The notes under the pieces are model-generated. The model was not told where the DNA came from. It made no database searches and saw nothing but the letters and a program-made list of their open reading frames with translations. Shown here in pieces: positions 33,902-45,636 of a stretch of DNA of 64,000 nucleotides; within the stretch, counting starts at the first letter, position 1, and the number at the start of each line of letters is the position of its first letter. Position numbers and translations under genes: made by a program. The DNA comes from Hexactinellida sp. DTS-2022 (taxonomy: Eukaryota > Porifera > Hexactinellida). The stretch is taken from positions 3,906,001 to 3,970,000 of the forward strand of contig JAPNXP010000003.1 of assembly GCA_028753945.1 (NCBI GenBank), read 5' to 3'.

Positions 33902-34600
33902 AACAACATATAGAAATTCATGAGAGCAGTACCTTCAGTTGAACTCCATCATAAAACATCAAAAATATAAATTACTCAAAACAAAGTATCCTACTATAAG
34001 GAGAAATTGAAAGTAATTCAAATCAAATTCTCTGAGACAACCGCTAAAAACCTTGATATCCTAGGTGAAAAAGGTTCGTCATCTTGGCTGACGGCACTAC
34101 GTCTAAAAGAATATGGTTTCCTAACTAAATAAACAAGAATTTATAGATTCTATCTCGCTGAGATATAACCATTCCTTAATAAGGATTTAATTGACTTTAG
34201 ATTGACTTTAACCATTTAATTGACTTTAGGCAGTAAAATAGTATCCGCACTGTCACCGAAATATATTAATTATGCGTAAGCTAGTCAATAGAAACAGGCA
34301 GAAAAGTCCAGAAAAAGGCGTTTTCCCGAACACTGGCTCTTAGTCTGCCTTTCACCCAAGAACAAACAATAAATGGATAAGAAGTATTAAGTTAGAGCAT
34401 CTCGTAATATCCCGTGAAATCGTGACTCATCTGATTTATCGATCAATTGCATTGAGATAATATGTACCAGAATATTTAACTGATATCTAACAACAACTTA
34501 ATTAATGGGCTACCAGTAACACCAGAACTCTCCTATCAGGCTTATAATTTATTGGTATAAATAGGATGTAGACTGTATTACTATTACCTCACCTATAGAC

Positions 34601-34932
34601 TAGAGGTGAGCGTCGTGTTCAAATTTTTTAAGACAGGCACGTACACGAAACATGTGACGCGAACACAAAACACGAAACACGAACATCATCACGAAATACC
34701 AAGTTGGAAAGATTTAATCAATAAATATTAAATATAATGAATTAAGATCATTACATACGAATATTATACAATAACAAAACCCCCATGAAACTTTAACCAA
34801 ACACGAAAACGACACGAACACGAACACGAAAATCTTTGCCCAACATGACACGAACACAACACGAGACATGAACTTTGAACACGAACACGAACTTGTGTCG
34901 TGTTCGTGTTCGTGTCTTATCGCTCGGCTCTA
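34601..34932. mobile_element. hAT-type MITE built from ACACGAAC motifs
   Basis: Ends TAGAGGTGAGCG and CGCTCGGCTCTA; duplication CTATAGAC/CTACAGAC (34593-34600, 34933-34940), 7 of 8 matching. Filled with ACACGAAC on one side and GTTCGTGT on the other, so it can fold back. Confidence 0.85.
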
Positions 34933-35096
34933 CTACAGACCACCAACAGTCTCAGTTGTCTAACGCTATACTCTCTTTGACAGCCTCCTCATAGAGGAAA
35001 TTAACAACACCAACTGATAGAGATAATTAAAAATAACAGCACTTCTCTGAATGATACATCATACATCATTAGTAGTATAACTTGGTATAACAGATA

Positions 35097-35235
35097 CAGT
35101 GAACTCTCGTTATAACGAAGTGCTTGGGACATGTAAATTCCTTCGTTATATCAAAATATTCGTTATAAGCGGATAAGAAATAATCCATTTAGTGCTCTGG
35201 GGGAAAATCTCCATTTCGTTATATCCGACTTCGTT
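35097..35235. mobile_element. TA-target MITE fragment, CAGTGAACTCTCG end
   Basis: TA|CAGTGAACTCTCGTTATAAC followed by CGTTATA repeats. Related to the complete element at 38719-39121. The right terminus is not clear. Confidence 0.6.
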
Positions 35236-35549
35236 GTCAAAAGGTGATGCTCAAAAAACCCTCTCAATAGGTGAGCCTGTAATAATAACTGACTCCATGT
35301 AATTTTAACATGAAACAGATATCATTAACACGTCTATCAAGGGATAACTTAACATGTTTGTCCTGGTCATCTTGTTGCCCGTTTTTGAAAATGATCTCGC
35401 TTTGATTGTTCGGTGAACAACTGCAAGGATCGGTTCTTGTTTGTCGCACATGCAGACTGGCAGATCTGATTAAGATAATCGCTGACCGTCAGTTTCTGGT
35501 GGATCAACGTGGCACACGGAATATGTCAGTCTAGAGAGGACACCAACTT

Positions 35550-37330
35550 CAGACGTTCTGCTGTGAAGCTCCTCAAGTGAAAGCTCTCCGAGCAACAACG
35601 TAATGCAGCAGCATCAGAGCCTTGCACTCATAGTGAACTTAATTTGACAGACTCAACAGTGAACTAGGGCGAGTGGTCTGCCACTGAAGACTGCCACTGC
35701 ATAAGAGGATTATAAAAGTGTCGCGACTTCCACAAGGTTCATCATCTGAACCGCTGCCGAAACCTGACTCATTGAGGACCCAGCATTCAACTCAGCGCTG
35801 GACAGAGCATAGAAGTCGATTCGCAAGGCGATTATGATCGTTATGCCTGCTCTTGCCGCAGCAGGAGTGGATGTCAACCAGCTTAAATTGTCACGCTCCA
35901 CCATTATGGATGCTCGCAACGAGTCGCGTGAGTTGATGACAGCGAGCGTTAGGCAAAATTTCCCACCTATGGTCCAATTGGTCATGCAACTATATAACTA
36001 AGACATCAGATTGGAATGCAAACAGAATAAGTAAACAATGAATTATTCTGGTTGCGAAATTCGACGGTAAATTGTTGCCCACCAAGATGGAACGAAGAGC
36101 GATCGTCTGGCAAATATTGTGTGGGGTCTGGGTGTAGAAAAATTACTAGGCATCCCCATTATACCTGTCGGAACTGGACAGCTGATGGATCAGAACATCT
36201 TGGACTATATTCATAAATGTTCAGGAGTCGAGCAGAATCTCGCTGGCCTCTGCTTTGACACAACAGCAAGCATTACGGGAGTTAATACAGGAGCGATTAC
36301 AATTGTCCAGAGCTTCTTTAGCCGCAGATTGTTGTTCCTTGCATGCCGGCATTACATGCTAGAGCTGTACGGAGTTGTAATTTTCGACGACGTCTTTGCT
36401 TCCTCGGGCCAGAGATAGAGCTCTTCGGTGGACTTAAGTCCCATTATCGCTTCATCGATCAGTCAAAATTTGAGCCACTTGGCGCTGATCAGGAGGGTCA
36501 GTCGCTGTGAAGACTGCTGAGATAACGTGGCTTGTATCGCGTCGGTCCGAGGTCGTGGAAAGACTCCGTAAACACCTGATGGAAATCCAACCGCGTGATG
36601 ATTACAGGGAATACGCCCAACTGACGTTGCGCCTCGGGAAGAAATTGAAGTTAAATTCTGCCCATCGGGTGCATATCATCGCGCAATATGGATGGCAAAA
36701 GGCATTTATTACCTGAAGATCTTTGGATTCCGCCATCAATTTAATTTGAGCTGCCGGGAGTTGACAGCTTGCGGCGTATTTGTTTGTTCGTCGGCACTAT
36801 CTACGCGACCTTCTGGTTCGCTGGGATAATGGCACCCGCCGCACCAATCAACGATCTCCATATGCTACAGCTTGTTGAGCAGTTCATGAGTGCCGACAGC
36901 AATGTGTCATATGTTATCTATGGTAGAGAAGAGGATGAGGCTCCACCTTGTCACACACATGATGAGCCTATGCACCACCTATCTCCGAACCAGACTGAAT
37001 CCTTCCAAGATAAGACCATTTCGAACATCATTACTCCTCGCTCAACCAATTTGTTTCACGCTGAGACTACCTCGGGAATTCCCGACAGCAGTTGTTGACA
37101 CGTGGATGGAGCGCGACGACTTCAAGGAAGCATTCAAAACTATCCGTGCGTTGAGGGTTGTCAATGATGCAGTAGAGCGCAAAATCAAGTTCGCAACATA
37201 CTTTCATGAAGTTCTGACAAAAAGAACGATGAACAACGCCAACTGCTCTACCAGGTTAGGTAGAGCAGTAGGGGTGGATTATCATCGAAATCAGTTGCCC
37301 AAAAATGCATCACAAACACAACTAATGATC
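35550..37330 (+). pseudogene. Decayed transposase-like gene, family not named
   Basis: Fragments in three frames read as one protein: AGVDVNQLKLSRSTI and MVQLVMQLY (35.86-36.0 kb), DGKLLPTKMERRA (36.06 kb), GLGVEKLLGIPIIPVGTGQL then AGLCFDTTASITG and LFLACRHYMLEL (36.1-36.4 kb), PRDDYREYAQLTLRLG (36.6 kb), ELTACGVFVCS-like (36.77 kb), and AVERKIKFATYFHEVL (37.17 kb). I recall this motif order from multicopy genes annotated as uncharacterised in aphids, hydra and corals; a transposase role is likely but the superfamily is uncertain. Its GC content is clearly above its surroundings, suggesting fairly recent arrival despite many frameshifts. Confidence 0.6.
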
Positions 37331-37344
37331 AGCACAACTCGTAA

Positions 37345-37651
37345 CAGGGTTGTTTGATTTAAATCATGATTTAAATCAAAAATCTGATTTTTATCAAAAA
37401 TATCCGATTTTTATGATTTAAATCAGATTTATTGATTTAAATCAGATTTTTTATTCTATTGTTTTTTGCGAAAAGTAAAGAAATACATTGATAATGACTA
37501 ATTAATGAGTCATTATCAATGTAATTAATCCATTAGCCAAATAATATACGTCAGTGTGATATAGATTGCAAAAAGACAATTAAAATCAAAATTCTGATTT
37601 AAATCAAAAAAAATTTTTTTTAAAAAAAAAATCATGATTTTATCAACCCTG
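37345..37651. mobile_element. hAT-like MITE with TGATTTAAATCA motifs, copy 2
   Basis: CAGGGTTGTTTGATTTAAAT...ATCATGATTTTATCAACCCTG. Inverted relative to the copy at 16072-16392, with the same central block (GACGTA/TACGTC near a TAATGACTCATT segment). No convincing target duplication. Confidence 0.75.
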
Positions 37652-37746
37652 AAAATTTACTATTATTGTCAACTGATAAGTTTCTTTTTATTCTGACTAA
37701 TCCTAATGATTATGATAAATAAATTCAGAGTATGGGATTATGTATG

Positions 37747-38607
37747 GGCGTGACCTTCGTTATATAAGGCCTTACTACTGAGTAAATTTTGCTGGACCTT
37801 CGATTACTTAAAGGCCATTGATTATTAGCTGACATATCTTTATCTCAATAGGTAGTAATGACAGACCTGAGAAATGCATTATAATTATATAGGAAGTTAG
37901 GAACATGATATCAAGGCCTACATAACCCCCATTAGAATGTGATATATCACCATTTGATTACGTAATCGCTATTTTTCGTGGGAATTATCGTGTTTTTATA
38001 GCCTGCTTTTAACGTAGTTAAACGCGGTATAAATTTTCAAAATTGGAACATGAGGATGTCCATAGCTAGCACTTAATTCTTTATTATGGTTATAATCTCA
38101 AAAAATATTGAAGTTAGGCCTATAAAATGTATTATCAATGAATAGGAAGTCACCAATTGCGAATAGATCAGTACTAGCATAGTTTACATAAAATCGATAG
38201 TTTTTGAGTTATGGCTCATTTTAGGAAATAACATTTCCCTGTAACCGAGGAATGTGTCAACATTCCATTTATAATTACGATATATTTCATTCAACTAGTT
38301 ATGGACACCCTCATGTTCCAATTTTGAACATTTATACCGCGTTTAACTACGTTAAAAGCAGGCTATAAAACACGATAATTCCCACGAAAAATAACGATTA
38401 CGTAATCAAATGGTAATATATCACAATTCTAAAGGGGGCTATGTATGCCATGATATCATGTTCCTAACTTCCTATACAATTGTAATGCATTTCTCAGGTC
38501 TGTTATTACTAGCTATCGAGATAAAGAGATGTTAGCTAATAATCAATGGCCTTTAAGTAATCCATGGTTCGGAGTAGTAGTAAGGCCTTATATAACGAAG
38601 GTCACGT
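37747..38607. mobile_element. 0.86 kb palindromic element, GTGACCTTCG ends
   Basis: GTGACCTTCGTTATATAAGG...CCTTATATAACGAAGGTCAC. Arms of about 310 bp or more fold around a loop near 38060-38255. The same family forms the inner part of 11460-12594 and a decayed copy at 10600-11305. Non-coding. Confidence 0.85.
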
Positions 38608-38718
38608 CTTAGGTAAATCAATGTGATCTACTGAGTCCCTAAATATGAATTCCCATTTCCCAATCGCCAATAATAAATTTTTTATGCATAAAGTTAATTG
38701 ATCTCGAGATTATAACTA

Positions 38719-39121
38719 CAGTTCCATCCCGTTATAACTTAGAACCAAGTCGGATATAAGGAAGTACCTGCTTATAACGTTGAAATTCAATGGTCCGGAA
38801 ATCCTTCTATCTTATTGCATTATTAAAACTTGGGTTACAACGAAATGGATATAACGAAATTCCTCTTATAACGAAGTCATTTTAATCCCATTTAGCCTAT
38901 AAGCTATTGATTTTACTCCGGTTATAATGAATTCTTCTTATAACGAACTCCGGTTATAACGAAATCCGTTTATATGAAATCCCGGTTACAACGAAATGCA
39001 ACTTGTAATGAACTCTTTTAAGATCGAACTCCGCCTATAACGAACTCCGGTTATAACAAACTCCGCTTATAACGAAATGAAACCACGGTCCCGAACACTT
39101 CGTTATAACGGGAGTTGACTG
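38719..39121. mobile_element. 403 bp TA-target MITE built from CGTTATAACG motifs
   Basis: TA|CAGTTCCATCCCGTTATAAC...GTTATAACGGGAGTTGACTG|TA (TA 38717-38718, 39122-39123). Many ACTCCGGTTATAACGAA-type repeats inside. Confidence 0.9.
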
Positions 39122-39492
39122 TATTACCTTATATGGAAAGGTGTGAATATCCCATAACTTAAATTCCACAAATATTTTCGATAAACCAATATGACCGTTG
39201 GACTCCCAAAATATGACTTCCTACACGACAATAATATATTTCATATGTATAAAGCTAACTAATCGCGAGATTTTAACAATAAAACCATATATGGAAAGGT
39301 GTGAACATCGCATAACTTACATTCTACAAATATTTTCGATAAACCAATATGACCGTTGGATCCCCAGAATATGACTTCCTATACGACAATAATACATTTC
39401 CTGTGTCTAGCATTAGCGGATTACGGGATATCAATAAGTACATACTATTTTCGGCCTACGAAAATTTTACCGTTAAACGAAGTTTACAGTCC

Positions 39493-40116
39493 CTATATTA
39501 AAGAAGTCCCTAGGCATGGTATGATGGGATGGTGTAACTTGGTGTCGAAAAAGATATCGCAGCGGTTTGGACACTCGGTATACTGCGAGATGGCTGAGTG
39601 GTTCATGTAGGAGAGGAGGGACTTTAAAGGGGGCATTGGAAGTATGGTAATTAAGCGAAAAGGGCGAAATGCGTACGGTTGAAGCTGGTTAAGGGTTGGT
39701 CGGGTGGAAGAATATGCGAAGTTGAGTGTGTCAATATCGCTCGGTGGTTGTTTTATGGTTTTGGTGGGAATGAAACAAATTAAGGCTATTTCCGTTATTA
39801 TATCGGCTGCATCTCTTCCCGAGGCTAAGATTTCCCAAAAACCTTGAAAGGCAGGTGTGGAGGGCTATGTTTTGATCTGAACATATGGTGGCGAGCCGAT
39901 GAACGGTTGAAAGGTATGACTTGTGTACCATTCGGCGATGTGGATGGCAGGAGTTGGGGTGGATCGGTTTAGGGGCACGTATTTTAAATTGGTTGGGGCA
40001 AAACTCCCGTAGGGTTTGATGCAGCCGGCGTCTTGAAATGTATTGAACTCCTCGGGTTCGAGGATAAAGGGGTCAAATACTGATAGTATCTGAGTTGGGT
40101 CATGACTGGTGTACAA
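39493..40116 (-). pseudogene. Unidentified protein of the long-TIR element, one internal stop
   Basis: Minus-strand frame from 40116 (TTG; true start unknown) reads DPTQILSVFDPFILEPEEF ... to a TAG at 39865-39867. The same frame then stays open for another 124 codons (PSTPAFQGFWEILASGRD ... to FFDTKLHHPIIPC) to a TAG at 39493-39495, inside the TIR. About 208 codons in all with one stop, at higher GC than its surroundings, so it was once coding. TTCTCCAAACTTAG just upstream of 40116 could be a splice acceptor. I do not recognise a domain. Confidence 0.6.
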
Positions 40117-40327
40117 CTAAGTTTGGAGAACACTCAAAATCCTAATAATTATGATATAATAATAACAATAATTTGTAATCATATAATGATTACCATTAAG
40201 TTGTTAATACAGAGTCCAGATAGGAAGAAGGTTTGAGAATTGGAAAGTTGGTCAATAAATTCCTTATTAGTTTTCTCCTAAACAACAGTGAATTTTATAT
40301 AAATTGGAATAATTAGTCCCATATTTG

Positions 40328-40531
40328 CTAATACGGCAATTGATGGAGATATTGAGGATAAGGAGTTGAGTTCTTTAGAAGTGATTTCAGGTAGCCTAAA
40401 TTATCATGAAGTACGATTCGATTGTAGTAAACAGGTGTGTAAGTAGATCCTGTTCCCTCATCTTTTGTTACCCGAACATTATTTCCTAGGGAATAGGGTT
40501 CCCCTGAACTGTATTTCACTTGGATAAGCAT
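40328..40531 (-). CDS. Hypothetical protein fragment in the long-TIR element
   Basis: 67 codons from ATG 40531 (MLIQVKYSSGEPYSLGNNVR ...). Same strand as 39493-40116 and 210 bp upstream of it; it could be a 5' exon of the same gene. No recognised domain; may be chance. Confidence 0.3.
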   Translation of the reverse strand: MLIQVKYSSGEPYSLGNNVRVTKDEGTGSTYTPVYYNRIVLHDNLGYLKSLLKNSTPYPQYLHQLPY

Positions 40532-40539
40532 GGCATTGT

Positions 40540-42110
40540 TATTCTAAATCTCCCACTGGCCCCACTGGCCGAAGCTGGGGTCTTAATCAAGGCCAGGAAA
40601 AGAAGATTCCTTAGAGGAGTCAACATTTCCTAGGAAATATTGAAACAATTATTTCCTAGGAAATAAAAAGGAGTAATTGGAAATTTCATAAAATGACTAA
40701 ACATTCAGTTCGTTAGAATGGGCTTCAATTGGAAAAATTGGAACAACAGGTAACGTTAACAAAAGTAATTGTTATATTTTATAATAAATAATTCATTTTT
40801 TACTGAATGGGATTCCAAGTTAACGATGATTCACTTTTAGACATACCACTTTAACTAACTGTACATGTCATTCCACTCGTGCTGCGGACTCCCGTATCGA
40901 ACATATTTCGTACCTGCCTTGAGAATAAAATTACTCGTGTACCAGAAGTTATTACCCCATTTTGGTTAGTAAAAGTGATGAACAGAATGTAGAACTTGTC
41001 AATTGCTCAATACAAATAAAATCCCCCATAATATCATATCGAGAACGAAAGAAGAAATATATGGCCAATTATTGACTGAATTTTAAACTATTGCACATAT
41101 TGCTTCGTTGACAAATGCTGAGAAGTTCATTTGGAACTAAACAAAATCTTCGACAGTTTGATACTATAAAAAGCCAGCATAGATTCACCATAAAAATTTT
41201 GTATGGAAAGTCAAACGAACATACAAAATCGTTATTAGGCGAAAAGTTGAGGGCGGACACCTCAAAAGAGATAGAGGTCTTGAATAGGTTATTACTCGAA
41301 AAAAAAAACTAATAATTGTAAGAAGCATGGGCGGCGCGACTAAATTTAGGTCTATTACCGAGATTTACATGGAGACATACTACATACCTAGTTAAAAGGT
41401 TATTGCATGTATATAGGATAAGATATGCTTCAAATCTCTTTAAAAAAACTTTTTAAGAATGGACCTCCCATGGTGACAAATGACGTAAGAATATTTAAAA
41501 GGTTATTACATTAAAAGTATAGTCCCGATTGAGTTGAAATTTTCAGTGCAGCTACTACTTATTGTATACTGTTCAAAAACACGGCCTTAATTTTTCAAAA
41601 TGATTGCCGGAGGCCCTTTGAATTTGTCGCTATAAAAAAGTTTGCCCAAACTTTCCAGAGCGGCATGGGAGCTTAAATCGCGAGATAAACCCTAAAGTAT
41701 CAGAATCAGGCATAAAACTTAACTAGCCAGAGGTTGGTCACGGAATCTTAATTTTTGACCCCACTAAAAACGTGATTTAATAAAATTATTCGATTAATAA
41801 AATTATTCGAAATTATTCTATTGCGTGAGAAATCCTTTTACAGAGCGAATAGTTTATTTCCGCTTCTAATGATACTAAAATACGCTTTGTATGAATTTTT
41901 TCTAGGCATGACCCATTTTGGGATTTCAACGACCAGATTACTTCTCCAAATAATTAAACTTATAAATTCAACTTTACATTGAAAATTGGTGTTATTTATT
42001 CCTTACAGTATTTGTCGCTGTTTAAGATTACCCAACATGTATAGGAAAAATGCCAACTCATCACATGTATTGATACTCAGACGATAATAATATCCCTGGA
42101 ATGCATTGGG
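40540..42110. other. Interior of the long-TIR element, no gene recognised
   Basis: Overlapping short frames on both strands at 41069-41312 (one ends LLLEKKN, reminiscent of Harbinger Myb tails, but too little to call). The rest is AT-rich and without motifs. Confidence 0.4.
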
Positions 42111-42117
42111 TTGGAAG

Positions 42118-42396
42118 CATAGGCGCAAAGTTTACAAGTCTGAGGTTAAAGTTGGGGGGGCGCGGAGCGAGTGAAGCGAGCGATTCTTTTGGGGGCCTGG
42201 AGGGCTTGCCCCCCGGAAAAAAATTGATTGCAACAAATGACATTTTTTTAATGAATTATACGTATATTTACTATCCTAAATTATATTGAACATTTTATTT
42301 TTTATCCAGAGGGCACGGTAACACCCGCACCATTAATATTGCCCTCCTTCAAATTTTTTCGGGGGGCGTGCGCCCCCCCCCCTGTTTGCGACACTG
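42118..42396. mobile_element. hAT MITE, CATAGGCGCAAA type
   Basis: CATAGGCGCAAA...TTTGCGACACTG with a perfect 8 bp duplication GTTGGAAG (42110-42117, 42397-42404). G-rich and C-rich tracts face each other near the two ends. Confidence 0.92.
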
Positions 42397-42682
42397 GTTG
42401 GAAGGAAACTTTCAACACATTAAGGGTCGTTAGCTTCTGAAACAGCTTTGTGGGATTGTTTAAGACCTTTGTAGTGATGATGGCATGATAAAAAATCTAA
42501 AATTACAGCTGGGAAGACAGCATTTCTTATGGAGGCCAGGGGTGGGGTTGGTTAACAGTTCTGAGGCTATGGTTTCAATTCTATTTCTCGCCACGGTTAA
42601 TAATATATACATATTTATATATGTTAACCGCCCATCCTACTCAATACAATTAATCCTATAGAAATTTTTGATTATACTATAG

Positions 42683-42790
42683 AAAAATTGCAGCTGTGCC
42701 GACACATGTTCCTTTGGTGGCAATATATTTTGGTGGTGGTTTATTGATAGTGCCTCCAAAGGAACATGCTGTCGGCACAGCTGCAATTTT
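42683..42790. mobile_element. Hairpin MITE, AAATTGCAGCTGTGCCGAC type
   Basis: AAAATTGCAGCTGTGCCGAC and its inverse GTCGGCACAGCTGCAATTTT flank a short core, with inner CATGTTCCTTTGG/CCAAAGGAACATG also pairing. A second copy at 45421-45547 and a partial one near 54668-54770. Confidence 0.8.
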
Positions 42791-43074
42791 GGATTTTTTT
42801 CGCCATGTCATGAACGTCACATGGTGTTTACACCCATTTATCAATTTGTTACGGGACAAAGGAACGTTTGATAAATTTCATGCTTCTTTCTATCTTAAGA
42901 CTTGAAATATACGTGGTATATTGTGGTATAATATTAGTATATTCTAGGTGTAATGTAGTTAAAATTTAATAAATTTCAAGTAAGGTAGTATTCCGAAAAA
43001 TTTGGTATAATTTATTATACCTCATTAGACGATCGTATACCACGTATCGTGTTAGAAATAGCATTATTCATGAT

Positions 43075-43470
43075 CAGGGAAGGAAACAGCCAAGCTGTTA
43101 ACAGCCACTGGCTGTTAACAGCAAATGAAAATCGAAGCTGTTAACAGCTAGATGCTGACCAATGCAATAATTGAAATATTATTATGTAATCATTTACTTT
43201 AAAATTTCACTGTTTATATGTAAATACGATATACAATTCGAATTTAAACATTTTGAGTATAACTTTCTTTGCTTGTCCCTTTCCTTAATTATTACTGATA
43301 CAATTGTTGAATTTGAACAGCTTGAATTGGCTGTTAACAGCTCACATTGGCAGTTAAAAGCTTAAGTTTTAATGCTAATTGGGGACGAATTCTGAGCTGT
43401 TAACAGCAAATAGTTAGCTGTTAACAGCAAACAGCCAAAATGGCTGTTAACATCAGATTCACCACCCCTG
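43075..43470. mobile_element. hAT-like MITE with GCTGTTAACAGC array
   Basis: Ends CAGGGAAGG and CCACCCCTG; flanks TTCATGAT/TACATGAT agree at 6 of 8 bases. About six perfect copies of the 12 bp palindrome GCTGTTAACAGC plus variants are spread over both sides. Confidence 0.75.
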
Positions 43471-43984
43471 TACATGATACAGTTAAAACCGGGGTTTTCT
43501 AACATCGGGTTATTCTAACTAGCCGTTTTTCCTAAACTTATCGGTTTATTCTAACTAATTGTGGTGTAATAAATTCCAACTTAACTAATATTTTTCATCA
43601 AAAAAAAAATATCGGTTTATTATAACTCCTACCAGGGACTTCTTTAATATAGGGACTGTAAACTTCGTTTTACGGTAAAATTAGCGTAGGCCTAAAACAG
43701 TATTGTTACTTATTGATATCCCGTAATCCGCTAATGCTAGACACAGGAAATGTATTATTGTCGTATAGGAAGTCATATTTTGGGAGTCCAACGGTCATAT
43801 TGGTTTATCGAAAATATTTGTGGAATGTAAGTTATGCGATTTTCACACCCTTCCATATATGGTAATATTGTTAAAATCTCGAGAATAGTTAGTTTTATAC
43901 ATATGAAATATATTATTGGCGAATGGGAAATGGGAATTCATATTTAGGGACTCAGTAGATCACATTGATTTACCTAAGGCGTTC

Positions 43985-44580
43985 CCCTTAGCCTATATTA
44001 TTATTTTGGCACTCTCCACAGGAGGATTGCCCCGACCCTGTTTTGTAGTTTAGCTAATACTTACATATCAGATATCTGTCATTATGTTGTTTATTAGAAA
44101 CAACGTTGTGCCTATATGTAGTCAATGCAAAATGCATTGCAGAATATACTACTATCACATCTGTAGACATTTTTAGGCATTATTTACTCATAATTAGTAA
44201 ATTTAAAATCCCTATATAAATGGAATAAATCCCTGTACGCCTGTACAGAATGGCCGAAATGGTTAAAATTATTTACTGTACAGGGATCCCTGTACGATTG
44301 GCAGGTATGATAAAGTTTATCAAAAATATGTCAAGATCATCAGTATTGACAGATGAATACCTTTCTCAGCTTATCATATGTGTATTGCTACTTCAGCCAG
44401 AGAACCAAATTTTGATAAATAATAAAAACGCAGGATCAACTGCACAATTCCCACTAGTTCTTTATGCTTCCTAATATGTCATTAAATTAGTTTATACTTC
44501 CTCAGTATCATAGTTTATTTCCCATTAATGCTACTGCAATTCAAATAAAAAATGTGTTAAATAGGAAATGTTCACTCTCA
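43985..44580. other. No gene recognised
   Basis: AT-rich; CTGTACAGGGATCCCTGTAC at about 44268-44297 is a local palindrome. A 74-codon frame (44250-44474) has no recognisable features and is not called. Confidence 0.4.
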
Positions 44581-44584
44581 GGCC

Positions 44585-44642
44585 CGCAACACTATGACAT
44601 TATCCATTTTGGCCCGCGGCCTAAAAAGTTTGCCCACCCCTG
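44585..44642. mobile_element. Right end of a hAT element
   Basis: GGCCCGCGGCCTAAAAAGTT, then TGCCCACCCCTG at 44642, matching the GGCCCGCG-type hAT ends at 17392 and 28778. The left end was not found. Confidence 0.6.
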
Positions 44643-44699
44643 GTATAGATAGTCTTTGATTCCTTTCCTTTGTAGACTTTGTTTGGAAATGAATATTTC

Positions 44700-45413
44700 C
44701 ACTCTCCCATTTCCTGTATTGCTTGTTCTCTCTGAAATCGTCACATTAATAATTTAATTTTTAAAAACTAGGATGTGGAGAAGATAGGCCAGACTGAAAC
44801 GCATTATGCCATCCCTATATGGAATTGTTTGTGCGAGTAGTTTTGTTTAACACCCTCGAATGCCTACTCCAAAATCTAATTGGAAATGGAGGTATCCTGC
44901 GTGTTAGATCTGGAAATCTTCTTCCGATGTATGTCTCCTCAAAAATTCCGCTACTTTCCTAGCAGGTTGTGGAAAGTGGCCCATAAGTATAATGAAACAA
45001 TCGATGACATCATGTTCCGGTGCGAATGCAATACTTGGAAGCATTCTCATCATAAGAGCGAACTCTTGATTTCCATATAGAGGATAGCCAAGCCAATTGA
45101 TTGAATTTGCATTTGGTAGTTGGACTAAACTTAATTCACTCATTGTCTCTACCCCGCAAGCATAAATGGATCTAGTGTTTTGATCTGTATCTTGCGGAGC
45201 ACATTAATTCCTTTTGTTGTAACCCTATAGCATATTAATCTTTGACATATCTGGTCCATGAGTGTAACTCTCCAGTGTTTCAGCTATATCCTTCAGTTTT
45301 GTAATTACCAAATCAAAATTCGTTGTTATTATTCGTGCTTTACACGTACCACGCTTTTCACATACCCAATGTTTGAATTGATTATAGGATTTGTTTAGTG
45401 TAAATAAATCCAT
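44700..45413 (-). pseudogene. Second MULE transposase relic with FLYWCH domain
   Basis: The minus strand from 45413 gives a FLYWCH-type finger (KHWVCEKRGTCKARIITTNF ... TLESYTHGP). After a deletion, 45143-44904 gives the transposase helical segment (EFALMMRMLPSIAFAPEHDV). Shifted frames then read LNKTTRTNNSI, the motif that in the first relic reads LPRTNNAVEALHRSI. Most of the catalytic core is missing. Same superfamily as 7130-8790, opposite strand. Confidence 0.78.
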
Positions 45414-45420
45414 GTACTAA

Positions 45421-45547
45421 AATCCAAAATTACAGCGTGTGCTGACGCATTTCCCTTTGGATGCACTACATTAGTGGTTGGGTATCTACTATCTAGTAGT
45501 GCCTCCAAAGGGCAATACATTCGGCACAGGCTGCAATTTTAGATTTT
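45421..45547. mobile_element. Hairpin MITE, second copy
   Basis: AATCCAAAATTACAGCGTGT... and ...GCACAGGCTGCAATTTTAGA; same family as 42683-42790, including the GCCTCCAAAGG core. It separates the MULE relic from the transposase relic. Confidence 0.75.
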
Positions 45548-45636
45548 TTTCGCCATGTTTGCCACAATTACATTGTAAGTATTTCTCTAAATTTCCCACA
45601 ATACAATTATACGTAGCTGACATTCTAGATTTTTTT

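Larger units (their letters stand above)
30935..34200 (+). pseudogene. RT retroelement relic with AT-hook and PHD-like finger
   Basis: Starts MAGVPVKRKRGRPSKDS (AT-hook-like). A PHD-type finger follows in shifted frames (GYCVSCKKWVCE; WYHYNFIGLS; NQWYCGPC). RT region: KAAKLTKGSTGPYGQDSD AWRRIL (31.9-32.2 kb), LAPFLNYRLIPL and IGIGEVIRRIIGKSI (32.7 kb), LLVDASNAFKSLNR (32.9 kb), TTQGDN and QIWYANDVAGSIQAL (33.1-33.2 kb), then LKEYGF near 34110. The catalytic Y-x-D-D box reads YAND. Stops, frameshifts and three MITE insertions show it is dead. I recognise the order of motifs from RT elements common in marine invertebrates but do not assign a clade. Confidence 0.8.
38612..43980. mobile_element. 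5.4 kb element with long terminal inverted repeats
   Basis: The left end TTAGGTAAATCAATGTGATC through about 39515 is matched in reverse at 43627-43980. The left arm is lengthened by a 160 bp tandem duplication (about 39124-39285 and 39286-39400) and by the MITE 38719-39121. The interior holds a broken minus-strand gene (39493-40116), a small frame (40328-40531) and later insertions (42118-42396, 42683-42790, 43075-43470; TA-type end CAGTTAAAACCGGGG at 43480). Long TIRs with genes running to the TIR edge recall Polinton/Maverick-type elements, but no polymerase, integrase or ATPase was seen. No clear target duplication. Confidence 0.65.

Noticed and set aside
44250-44474. 74-codon plus-strand frame
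   Set aside because: No recognisable domain, codon composition like the AT-rich surroundings, and it starts within a short palindromic repeat.
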